The position numbers and the translations under genes are program-made. The notes below the pieces were generated by a model. The model did no database searches. It saw only the letters and a list, made by a program, of their open reading frames with translations, and was not told where the DNA came from. This document shows, piece by piece, positions 28,285-38,553 of a stretch of 64,000 bases of DNA. The DNA comes from Hondaea fermentalgiana (lineage: Eukaryota > Sar > Bigyra > Thraustochytrida > Thraustochytriidae): the NCBI GenBank assembly GCA_014084085.1, contig NPFB01000110.1, positions 54,979 to 118,978 on the forward strand. The letters run 5' to 3'. Every line of letters begins with the position of its first letter. Position 1 is the stretch's first letter.

Positions 28285-30492
28285 ATGGAGCTCCCCGACG
28301 ACCAAGACGTGAGCGAGGGCCTCGTGTTACTCGCGCCTGGCGGCAAGGACAAGGAAAGGAAGCATAAAAAGAGCAAAAAGGACAAAAAGGATAAAAAGGA
28401 TAGGAGGAAACACAAACATCGTCGTGGCAAACATGAAGCCAACGACAGCAGCGACGATGCTCTCGACCAGCGCGGTGGCAAGAAGCGCGCACGCAATGAT
28501 GCCAGGTCCACCGAATATAAAGGGACGCGTCTAAGACCTGAGGACCTGGTGAACGTGCTGAGTAGCTTTGCGGCGGTCGTAGGTCTCGGAGCTCGGGATC
28601 ATGCGTGCAAGTTATTCCTCCGTGCTGTAATGCGTGACCCTGCGCAACAAGGACGCACCGTGGCGTGCACGTGGCCGGAACCCCTTCAAGCGCGAAACGC
28701 TGCATTCGATTTGCAGTGTGCCGCGTACGTTGAGCCCTTTGAGCGACGAAAGCTGGACAAGTATGGGAACTCCCGGGTGACGGCCTTTAATGCATGCATG
28801 TTGATCCAGGAGACATTCCGCGACCCGCTTCTGCAGCGATTCTCGCTTGTTGTCATTGATGATTTTCAACAGCGAGACGTGCACGCAGATATCTTGCTCA
28901 GTCTTCTTGTCAAGATCCAGGCGAGGAGGCCAGAGCTGCGAATTCTCGTCTTTGCGTGCACAGAAGCAAGCGCCGAGGTCGCGGCCTCATACCTTCGTCA
29001 AACGCTAGCGTCGAGAAGTGGGCTTCTCGACGTGCGGCCGCCAAGACTCGATCGAACTTTCCAGCAGCGTCTCATGTACCTGCAAACTGCGACTTTGGAC
29101 TATCTACGCGAGTGCGTGGATCTTGTGGTGTTGTTGCACACGGAGCAATCAATGTCTGCAGGTAACATCCTCGTGTTTCTACCCTCGAACCGAAGCGTCA
29201 ATGCGTTTATAGAACAAATGAACCATCAGCAAGGGTGTTCCAATCTCGACGTGGTTCCTTGGAGTTTGGGTTTCCAACGCGGCGTCGCGCAAGGATACAG
29301 AAGTTGCACAGTTATATTCTCTGCACAAGAGTCTCTCTTCTTCCAGACAGCGACAGCGTCTCGAGAGGTCACCATGGTTGTGGACTCAATGCTTGCCGAG
29401 CGAAAGGTGGTGGATTGCGACACTGGTGTCGAGGATTACGGCGTTGTGGCGGTGATGCGCGAGGAGGCCGAACAGCGCGCGCAGTGCTCGCAGGATTTCG
29501 TTTTTCGCCTGTGCACTGAGCAAGCCGCCTCGGATCTCGTCATGGAAGAGGGGTCGCATACTGGGGCGGAAGTCACGCGAGCCAATCTCAGCACCTTGTG
29601 TCTGCAATTGAAGCGACTTCATGTGCGTGACCTGGTTCGCTTTCCGTATGTAACGGCGCCACCCGCTCGAGCCATGACGCGAGCCCTTGATGAGCTTCAT
29701 GCTCTTGAGGCCATTGACGACGATGGCGAATTAAGCACAATCGGTGCACGCATGGTGCGTTTTTTGCCCTTGAATCCAGCGTTGAGTCGGCTGCTGGTGC
29801 TTTCCCTGGAGTTTGGGTGCTCGGAGGAGGCTTTAACGATTGCTGCAATGCTTGAGACACTCGAGCACGCGAGTCTGTTCATGCGCGGTACGTCTGCCTT
29901 GTCATTGAAGGCAACTGACGCCGTGCGTGCTCTGGGCGCGCGGGAGGGTGATCTGGTCATGTACGTGAACATTTACAATAACTTTGTTATGGCCGCGAAC
30001 CGTACGACGTGGTGCGAGGCCATGGGGATCAAATTGCACACATTGAAACGGTGTCATTCGATTCGAAAGGTACTTGAGAAGGAATTGGTCCTACTTGCAC
30101 AAGAAGCAAAGGTTCAAGTGTTGTCGTGCTGCGAAGATACGAACTCGTTGGTGCGTTGCATTTGCGGGGCTTTCTTTCTCTGTGCGGCACGACTGGATGG
30201 GAGCGGCCAGAAATACGTGACGATCGACGGGCGGACCCAATTAAGTGTTCTTTCTTCCAACGTTTTCTATCAGCAGTGCGGAGTTCCTCCGCAGTGGATT
30301 GTTATGCCCCGATTGGCGCGAAATGTTGAGAATGTTACGCGAATTGAGCCCAGCATGCTTTTAGAGTCGGCACCGCACGTCTTTCGGGCGAGTAAACCCG
30401 TAAGCAGTCGGGATGGACAGGGTTCGTCATCGACTTCATCCTCCTCATCCGTCAACCGCATGCAGCGCCCAGCCTGGATGGTGATGCCCTAG
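28285..30492 (+). CDS. DEAH/RHA helicase-like protein with degenerate ATPase motifs (pseudohelicase)
   Basis: 735 aa from ATG 28285. A Lys-rich start (KDKERKHKKSKKDKKDKK) resembles nuclear localisation or RNA-binding tails. The body keeps the length and order of a DEAH/RHA helicase: RecA1, RecA2, winged helix, ratchet/HA2 and OB domain. HA2 is recognisable in LDELHALEAIDDDGELSTIGARMVRFLPLNP, and the OB region in LVMYVNIYNNF. Motif I reads GLGARDH (100-106) instead of the Lys-Thr P-loop. Motif II reads DDFQ (192-195) instead of DEAH. Motif III is ACTEA instead of SAT, and the arginine-finger motif VI is lost (REEAEQRAQCS). ATP hydrolysis is thus unlikely. A structural role in a spliceosome- or ribosome-biogenesis-type complex is inference. 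The frame is intact over 2.2 kb, so this is not a decaying pseudogene. Confidence 0.85.
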   Translation: MELPDDQDVSEGLVLLAPGGKDKERKHKKSKKDKKDKKDRRKHKHRRGKHEANDSSDDALDQRGGKKRARNDARSTEYKGTRLRPEDLVNVLSSFAAVVGLGARDHACKLFLRAVMRDPAQQGRTVACTWPEPLQARNAAFDLQCAAYVEPFERRKLDKYGNSRVTAFNACMLIQETFRDPLLQRFSLVVIDDFQQRDVHADILLSLLVKIQARRPELRILVFACTEASAEVAASYLRQTLASRSGLLDVRPPRLDRTFQQRLMYLQTATLDYLRECVDLVVLLHTEQSMSAGNILVFLPSNRSVNAFIEQMNHQQGCSNLDVVPWSLGFQRGVAQGYRSCTVIFSAQESLFFQTATASREVTMVVDSMLAERKVVDCDTGVEDYGVVAVMREEAEQRAQCSQDFVFRLCTEQAASDLVMEEGSHTGAEVTRANLSTLCLQLKRLHVRDLVRFPYVTAPPARAMTRALDELHALEAIDDDGELSTIGARMVRFLPLNPALSRLLVLSLEFGCSEEALTIAAMLETLEHASLFMRGTSALSLKATDAVRALGAREGDLVMYVNIYNNFVMAANRTTWCEAMGIKLHTLKRCHSIRKVLEKELVLLAQEAKVQVLSCCEDTNSLVRCICGAFFLCAARLDGSGQKYVTIDGRTQLSVLSSNVFYQQCGVPPQWIVMPRLARNVENVTRIEPSMLLESAPHVFRASKPVSSRDGQGSSSTSSSSSVNRMQRPAWMVMP

Positions 30493-30869
30493 TTGTTTCT
30501 TGATTTATCCCGTTTCGTGAGCTTTATTTGACAAACCAGAGGCGAAGAGCTTCACGGACGCAACGTGTGGGTTCGTCTTCTTGAAGAGCCCCACGCAAAG
30601 TACAGCATAGTATTCTCTATTCCAAGGCACGCAAGTAGCCAAATGAGGTCTTTCTCTACTTTTTTTTTTCTTTTTTTTTGCAAACAGTGAGACGAGGCAG
30701 CGCGATGATGCTTGCTGCAAGAGACGACTCCGTTTCATCAGAAGCCGATGTTCGGATGAGAACAAAGCCCCCCTCCCCCCTACCCTTCTTGTGATAGAGT
30801 TTGCAAACTTTTTACTTCTTCACCTTTCCTTTTCTCCAGCGGGTTGTTCTGTTCTTCTATTACTTTTCT
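30493..30869. other. Convergent 3' region
   Basis: This lies between the 3' ends of the helicase-like gene and the ankyrin gene. T-runs occur near 30660-30678 and pyrimidine tracts near 30770-30790. No gene is seen. Confidence 0.6.
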
Positions 30870-33248
30870 TCAGGAATTGGACGATTGACGCTTGAGCAAC
30901 GCAATCGTGGACTGCAGACTCATTTTCGACTTTCCAGGCGTTTGCTCTGCGCCTTTCAAAGATTGGGTCTCTCCGGCGGATAGGGTAGACTTGGTGATAG
31001 TGTTGGAGATTGGGGGGGGGACGTCGGCTGGGGTGGTCGTGGAGGGCACGCTAGAAGTTGCTTGTTTTCCTTTTGCGGCAAAAGGCAGCGAGCCTTGCGA
31101 AGACACTTGGGCCTCGGCGAGAGCAATGACCGAAAGGCCATTTTTGTTTTTCAGCGAAAAGTCGAAGCGGCGAGGAATGAGCATACGGGTGACTGTCTGG
31201 CAAAGCTCATCGGTGACATCGATGCGCGACACATGAAGCAACAGCTCATGCAAGACGGTGTTTCGCTTCGCGTTGACAGTATTGACGCGAAAAGGACCAT
31301 ACTTGGAAGGAAACGCGTCCAAGTAGGCTTCAATGGTGCGAATATAAATGGGGCCGTGGCGGATATACAAGTGCAAACCCGTGTCGCGGCCATTCTTTGA
31401 GAGCTTGTTGGGATCCACACCACACTCATTGATCAAGAAGCGGAAGAGCTGGTCTCGATTGCTACCCTTGGTGGCACGATGGAGGAGTGTTTCCCCATCT
31501 GCGCTCTCCAGTTCAAAATCGAAGCCGGCACGATGAAAAGCACGAAAGACGCGAAGATCGAGAACTCCAAACTTGACAAAGGAGTCCATGTAGGCGTGGA
31601 GAAAAGCACTTGGGTCGATTCCAGATAGTTTCTCGGAAAGATCACTAATCTCGGTCTTCCCAGAGTTTTTGGTTCGTAGACCTGCGAGAAACTCTCTGAG
31701 CTCTTCGCTATTTTCTCTTGGGTGGAGAGAGGCAAGACGCAACAAGTAGTTTGCCCGGCGATCAGTCTCGTCGCTCGACGCCGTGGAAGCAGTCTGTCCA
31801 ATAGAGCCCTCCTGCGGTCTGTCTGCGCTGTCTACTGTCTGCGCCAAGGCCTTTTCCGTGGCTGTGGGCTTGCTGGATTGCCGACCCACAGCTGTCGTTT
31901 TTGTTGCTGCTGCTGTTACTGCTGTTGTTTTGTCATGGCCTTGCGTATGATCATTGTCTTCGTCTCTATCCTCATTGAGCGCACCATCAGAGGCAGCTCT
32001 TGCGCTATTCTGCCTGCGCTTGGTGTGTCGATCTTTGGTGGCAGAGCCGGAGGACGTGGAGTGAGGACGTTTACGTTGTTTTGAGTGTCCCGGAGTGGCC
32101 GAGGAGTCCGATTGAGTGGTCAGGATCTGGGACGCATTCCCAGAAGCTGATCCACTGGAGCTGGCTGTTTGCACAAATGGGTCGCTATCGGCAGCTTTGG
32201 TATCGCGGCTCCCTTTGTTGCTGCTGGAACTGCCTTCCCCGTTGCTGTTTCCGCTCGAACTGTTAATGTTATTGTCGGATCCGCTCGAGCCCGATCCCTC
32301 GGCGCGCGCGTTTCCAGGACGTGCGTGGCCCCTACGACCGCGTCCCGACGAAAGTGTAGAGTACGACGAGAACGATGAAAGAGGCGAATTGGAGGATCGC
32401 GAGTTCGAGTCCTCGCCACGGCGTTTTCGAAATTTTTTGCGAAACCGGCGTTTCTTGAGCGCGGCAACGGCAGTCTGTACCTGGCGCACTTGGTCTGAGA
32501 GATTCTCGACTTTGCTGGCTTGCTCGTTGACGCGCGCGGAGGCTTGGTCAAAGAGAACGCCCATGCTGGAGAGCAAGGTGTTTGCCTGATCAATGAGAAA
32601 TTGTTGTTGTTTTGCTGAAGACGTGATCAGCTGGTACTGGCCGGAAGGCGTCTGCATTTGTTGTGGTTGCTGCATCTGATGCTGCATTTGTTGCTGCTGT
32701 GGGTGCGCAAGATGTTGTCCCGTGAGTTGAGGATATGATTGTTGTGAAGTAGTCGCTTGGGAAAACAAATTCTGAAGCATGGCCGGCGAGCCCGCATAAG
32801 GACCTGGAAAAGGTTGTCCACCAACACTAGTCTGGAAAATTTGCGGCTGTTGCTGACCAGAGTAATACTGAACCATGGGGGTTATGTTTTGCGAGCCCTG
32901 TTGGAATTGTTCCGGCGAAAGGACGGGAAAGAACACTTCTTGGTTGCCGATATCGGTTGAGTAGATGCGCTGCATTGGCATCTGCTGAGATGTTGACGAT
33001 GAAGTCGACGATGACGTTGATGGCAGAGTTCCTTGTCGCGGCGCATCTGAGGCTTGTTGTTGTTGCTGCTGCTGCTGCTGATGCCGCTGCTGTTGTTGCG
33101 GTTGTTGATTGTGCCTTTGCGCAGGGCCTTGGTTCTGTCCTTGGTTCTGTCCTTGGTCTACTTGGTACGGGCGAAATTGCTGCTGCTGCGGAAAATGCTG
33201 TTGCTGATCATTCTGGTTTTTGAATAGCAGCAATTCATTTTGATGTTG

Positions 33249-33284
<36 letters not shown>

Positions 33285-33371
33285 TGATTGCGGTTGCTGC
33301 TGCCGTTGCTGTTGACCTCCTTGCGCGCCGCCACTTTGCTGGCTGACGGGCCACGAGTAACCTGGCCACAT
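30870..33371 (-). CDS. Glutamine-rich protein with C-terminal ankyrin repeats
   Basis: 833 aa from ATG 33371 (MWPGYSWPVSQQ); codons upstream are open but lack an ATG and are very GC-rich. The first ~250 residues are Gln-rich, with runs from CAG/CAA microsatellites near 33055-33110 and 33245-33300. A short coiled coil (~270-330) and a basic stretch (KKRRFRKKFRKRR) follow. The middle is Ser/Asn-rich and disordered. The C-terminal ~250 residues contain ankyrin-like units, for example DGETLLHRATKGSNRDQLFRF, a GRDTGLHLYIRHG unit, a NTVLHELLLHVS unit and NKNGLSVIALAEAQ. These bind partner proteins in known families. A transcriptional-regulator-like layout (Gln-rich, basic patch, ankyrin) is suggestive only. 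No DNA-binding domain is recognised. Confidence 0.78.
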
Positions 33372-33961
33372 AGTCTCCTTTTCCTGTCTCCCTCTCCAAC
33401 CACCTGCGCCGAGCGTCGAGCAGGCGCGGACCCCCGTCCGCCGCCCGCCGCGCCGCGCGTAGCCGCCCCGCCAGCCGGCCAGACAGCCAGCCAGCCGCAA
33501 GCGAGCGAGCGAGCGGGCGCCGCGCCGCGCCGCGCGCTCGCAGCCTCGCCGCGTTGCCGCTCTGCGCCGCCCTGCCTGCCTGCCCGCCCACCGCCCTCTG
33601 CCAGACTCTGCAAGATAAGATGATCAGCTTGCGCCTGCTTCCTCTTTTCGCCACCCCTGAAATGCGCAGAGGCCGAAGCCAGGCCAGCCGCCCTGGCCGC
33701 CTGTGGGGCCGCCCTCTGCGAAGTATGCTCGTCGCCCTCCGTGGCGTGTCATCTCCAGACAGCCAGTCATCTCTCCCCCGCGCTCCTCTGCATCGGTGCG
33801 TGGCCTGCGCTGCGCTGGAGAGACGCGCTTTGTCGCTTCTGGCCGACCGAGCGAGCGATTCGCGGCGGGTCGATGATCTCCCCCTCTGTCTGTTCTTCAT
33901 ATCTGATTGTCAGTCTGCCTCCGCGCGAGCGGTGGCTCCTCGGCTGCGGGGATCAGGACCC

Positions 33962-34000
33962 TCACCGCAGTCCACCGTGGACTGCGGTAGACTGCGGTGA
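33962..34000. repeat. Overlapping inverted repeats next to the assembly gap
   Basis: CCGCAGTCCAC (33965-33975) and GTGGACTGCGG (33977-33987) form a near-perfect palindrome around one base. TCACCGCAGTC (33962-33972) can instead pair with GACTGCGGTGA (33990-34000). The array can extrude two alternative stems. Confidence 0.85.
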
Positions 34001-34039
34001 GCTGCGGCGCGGCGAGGCAGAGGCTGCCCAGGGGGGGGG

Positions 34040-34139
34040 NNNNNNNNNNNNNNNNNNNNNNNNNNNNNNNNNNNNNNNNNNNNNNNNNNNNNNNNNNNNN
34101 NNNNNNNNNNNNNNNNNNNNNNNNNNNNNNNNNNNNNNN
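34040..34139. other. Assembly gap (100 N)
   Basis: Exactly 100 N follow a poly-G run, the conventional size for a gap of unknown length. Sequence continuity across it is not shown. Confidence 0.99.
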
Positions 34140-37065
34140 CCCTCCCAGGTCTCAGGCCGCCGGGCCCCGCTGCCGGGCTCGGCGCGAGGCCCTGGGGCGC
34201 CGCGGAACGCAGGGGCCGCGCGCTCGGGCCCGGCGAGCGCCACAGAAACCCCCCCTTCCCCTACCCGCAGCCCTTTAGCTGTCTGTGCGGTCTGTGGGAA
34301 TTGCCCCGCAGCTGGCTGGCCAGCCGCCACCCCCCACCGCGTTTCTCAACTCGCATGGAGCGCACGAGCTTCCTCCCGGGGCTCACGATGGTCGCCTCGT
34401 CCGGCGAAGCGTACGATTCCTTCCGGTTCAACTTCGTGGAGCGCTTGTTTCTCGCGACGGGGAACAGATTGGCAAGCGCGAGCAGTGCAGCAGCGGCAGC
34501 AAGAAGAACTGCCGTGGAGGGCGGCCTGAAGGAGGAGCCAGGAAAAAGAACACGGCAATGGGGAGATAGATACTAAAGCAAGGATTAAAGATGAGATGGG
34601 AAAGCCACCACTGGCGCGCATTCCGTTGGCCGACCGAGACCAGAGGTCTTGGGCTGCAGAGATTAACGCAGGCCGAGGCGGAATTGGCTGGAATGGGTGG
34701 ACGGCCGACGTGATGCAGGCCTGGCGGATCGCCAACTCGGAAGCGAATCCGGGGCTTTCTTCGCGACTCTGGCTGCCCGAAATCCATAGGGTGCGAAGAC
34801 GGCATCGGTTTGTTACATGGCGCAAGGAGTAGTGGCACGGGACGGGCATGACTTGCGGTGGCGGCAAGAGCTCCTGCTTTCATCGTCGCAGCTGTTGTGT
34901 TATACAGCATCCTTTGGCCACAATGTTTGTTGCGTTTTGTTAGTTGATTTACAATGCCGTATTTCGCCAGTGACAGCGAGAAATTTTGCCAAAAGAGGGC
35001 CAATTTTTTTTTACCTGCAGCGGCGCAGTTGGCCACTGGTGGCTGTGCGAAAATATTGTTGGAGAAGGTCAATCATCACAATAGCGATCGCTCAACGAAC
35101 CCTGTGCACGCATCAGGACAAACAATCGATTGGTTGGTTGGCTGGCTGATTGGCTGACTGGCATTGGCTGGCTATTGGCTGGCTGACTGGCTGACTGGCT
35201 AAAATGCTTGTACGACGTTACCCTGAGCGCGCGTGCTCTGCTTGTCGGCTGGTTTGTTTAGTTGCTTTTTCGAGTCACTCACCGGCTGGAAGCGGAGAAT
35301 TTATCTCGTCAGCGCCTCATCGAAGAAAGAACTTGGCACGTTATTCCTAAGTTGACGGTAACTTCTTCAGAGAACAGAAGAATGAAATGAAGAAGAAATT
35401 CCGCTTTATGGCTAGCACGAAATGGGAAAGTGGATTGTAAGCTTCTCACGTTGCTGGGTCAACGCGTTCTTCCTGCATCTTGCCCCTTCGATATTTATTA
35501 TCAAATAACTGTCTCTCTCTAGAGCAGCTTCCCGCCTGACATTTGGTCTTTGGAAAGGTCCACTTCCTCAGATATTATTTGCCGGTTCCCTTCTTTCCGC
35601 TTTTAGAAAAGCTATCGTGAGCATGATGCGCTCAATGTATACATTTCTTCACGAGAGCCAAAAAGGTCGATCATGTGGTCTCTTTGAAATTCGATTACCA
35701 TTAAGCCCTTCGAGAACGGAACCGCTGCTCCAAGCTTATTTTATCAAACAGTCTTATTTATCAATGTATACATCCTTCAAAATAATGCTTACGGCTCCAA
35801 CTTCTTCTTCTGGACAAATCTCGCGTCTGCTCCTACAAAACCTTGTTTACTTTTCCTCCTAAAGAAGAGACCTTTCTGTAGTTTGTCCTCATCAGCCAGC
35901 CGGGAATGAGCCCACGTTCCAACTCTTTCCTCTTTTGGCATAACCTAAATTGACTGCCGGCATAATGGAGGCTGCCGGCGAAGTAAATGCTTCAAATTTA
36001 ATACGATGGTTTCCTTGCGCAAGAAAATGTCTCTGCTCTGACTGTACGACAGTGATACAGTCGTCCAATATACTTTGGCGTGCAAGGACTGCAACGATCT
36101 GCTCGCATGTATATATAAAGTTGATAAGAGAGATGTTCTGGACATCGACATCTCACTGTCAGCCATCTTTGTCTCACTCTTCGATCTCTCGTCTTGATGC
36201 TACGTGGAAGATGCCAGTAAAGCAGCCACCACCGTCCTCGTCGTCTCCACTGCTTGCGAAACGCAAGGTTGCATTTCCTGACCGGCGCTAAAGCGCGCTT
36301 CACCCATTTCCAGACTCTCGGCCGATCCTGGCGCCGATATCGGGATGCATTCTGCACTTTGGTAGTCTGGGAGGCTCCGCATTTTCTGATCTAGCTAGCA
36401 CCCGTCAGCAACAGGCGCCAAAGTCGCAGACGCCCGCCACCGGTGAATCGGTCGGTCGGTTGGTCAGCTGGTCCATCGGTCGGCTTGTCATGCGCGATCC
36501 CGGCTGCAGCGCGGCTACATTCACGACTTGCGATGATTGGCAGCGATGCGAGTGCCGCTGGCAGCCACCAGCAGCCTGTGTGTGTCGACAAAACGACTTC
36601 ATGACGACGCTGAGGATCCATCCTCTCGGCCGGGACAAAAATAACATCGAGGCCGAGGTTCAAAGGCCGAGTCGAGAAAGAGGCGTCGGCACGTTCGATC
36701 CACGAGACGCGGCAACGAGGACCGCAGCTTCAGCAGCATCCATGAGCACGGTGAACGTCAGACAGAAAAACTCTTCCCTCCACCCTTCGTACATTCATCG
36801 GTCCATGCATCCCTTCATTCATACATTCAGACCTCGCAGAAGAGCGTCATGGCCTCCGAACCCACCTCAACATGCATCCGCCGCCGAACGGCGTCCTACC
36901 TGCGGCCGTCCACGTGCTCGCTCCCAGGAAGGACGCCGCGTCCTCCGGCGCCTTCCTCGACCGCGACTCCCGGCGCGAGCAGGACACGCACGCCGCAGCC
37001 GCCACGCCACGTGCGGCGCGTGCACGTGTCGCTCGCCACCGTGGGTGGTCAGACAGAGCCTTCGC

Positions 37066-37066
<1 letters not shown>

Positions 37067-37104
<38 letters not shown>

Positions 37105-37105
37105 T
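37067..37105. repeat. CGTG tetranucleotide microsatellite
   Basis: About nine GTGC units in GC-rich, gene-free sequence upstream of the ROCO gene. Confidence 0.95.
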
Positions 37106-38280
37106 CGCGCTCCTTCTCCACGCCTGGCCGTCTGGCCTTGCGCAGCGACCACTGCATGCGGTGCAGGCTGGCTGGCGCTTGACGGCCCTCGCTTGCTCGG
37201 CCACGGTTGAAGGTACGCCTCCGAGCAGCAGTGCAGGCCTCGCAGCAGTGCAGGCCTCGCAGCGTCAAAGAGCGCGGCGCTAGAGCGCCTCGGCCTCTCG
37301 TGTAAACTCACGTCGCCCCGCCCCGCCCCGCCCATTCGAGCGACCGAACGTCCGCTCGCTCGCTCGGGACTTCAGCTTCGCGCGTGGCGGTCGTGTCTCG
37401 CCCCCGTCCCCGCCTCCGCCTCCGTCTGCGCCCGCTCCGCTGCCGCGCGTCGCGTGTGAGTTGTCGCAGCAGCAGCTTGGGTCGCGGCGTGCATCTGCGT
37501 CTTGCTCTTGCGATCAATCAATCGTCCCCGGGGGGCGGCTCGCCACCCTCGCGAGGCCCGCAGCGGGACAGCCTGATCGACCACTTCGCGGCCGCTGGGT
37601 GACGCGCCCTCCCGCGCAACGCCAAGAACGCGCAGCCGCGAGCGACCATGGCGAGCGCAGCCGCGCCGCGCCAGCCGCACTCGCGGTCGCGGCGAGCGCG
37701 AGCAACGAGCAGTATCTATCTCTCTGCCTGTGTCTGTGTCTCCCACCACCCTCTGCGAGAGTGTGCGCCCGTGCACGCGCCGCGCACTTTGGCTGCTTGG
37801 CGGCCGCTCCAAAATGCGTTGCGTAGCCCCGCGGTCCCGCCCCGGACCGCCTCGCAGCTCCGGCCGGAACGCGCGCGCACCCCGCGCGCCTCCGCGCGTG
37901 CCCGCGGCGGCCTGCTGCTGCAGCTGCTCCTGCTGCGTGCGACAGCGGCCGGGCGACGGCGGCGCGAGCGGCTGCGGCTGCGGCAGCGAAGGGGGCAGCT
38001 GCGCGCGGAGGAGGAGCGGCGAGGAGGAGCGACCGAGGTCGATGCGAGCGGCACGTGCAGCGACTCTTTCTTTCAGTTTCCCGTCTTCTTTCCTCTCGCC
38101 CTCTTTCTTTCCTTCTTTCTTTCTTTCTTTTACCCTTTCACTTTCTTTCTTTCTCCTTCACGGTCTTCCTGTTTCCTTGAGGGCTGCTATCTTTCGGCAA
38201 CTCGTGCGCGATCGATCGTCGCCGTCACCGCGAGCGCCATCACAGGCTGCGGCCGCGACGCAGGAAGTTGAGGCGAGACG

Positions 38281-38330
38281 GACGGCCGACCGACCGACCG
38301 GCCGACCGACCGACAGACCGAGCGAGCGAG
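38281..38330. repeat. CCGA/GCGA tetranucleotide repeat
   Basis: CCGA units grade into GCGA units about 250 bp before the ROCO start codon, probably in its promoter or 5' UTR. Confidence 0.9.
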
Positions 38331-38553
38331 AGTCTGACAGAGACGGGCAGCGCGCGAGCAGACCTGCAACTCGCGACGCGCGCCGGAGGGAGGCGGAGCT
38401 CGGACGCTCCGACGCAAGGCGCAGCGGGCGGTTGCGGCGCGTCTTCGCGAGAGGTGCTCCGAGGCGGAGCGGGACGCGCGCGGACGGGCGACGAGGGCGC
38501 TCGCGGCCGGCGCATAGCTTGACTGTACTAGATAGAGAGAGAGAGCGAGGACG

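Larger units (their letters stand above)
33372..38553. other. Five-kilobase region without a recognised gene, including an assembly gap
   Basis: 33372-34350 is very GC-rich and includes the gap. 34350-35160 has short open frames without family resemblance. 35157-35210 is a TTGGCTGGCTGA-type repeat. 35220-36300 is AT-richer and featureless. 36400-38550 is GC-rich with CGTG, CCGA and CTTT microsatellites. The frame starting at ATG 34354 (MERTSFLPGLTMV) has fair codon use for ~35 codons and could be an exon of an unseen gene, but I cannot support it. The last kilobase should contain the promoter and 5' UTR of the ROCO gene. Confidence 0.5.

Noticed and set aside
33741..34529. Plus-strand frame running through the N gap
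   Set aside because: Continuity depends on 100 unknown bases, and neither side resembles a known protein.
34354..34576. Short frame starting MERTSFLPGLTMV with gene-like codon use
   Set aside because: Only ~35 plausible codons, no donor site or downstream exon that I could connect, and no family match.
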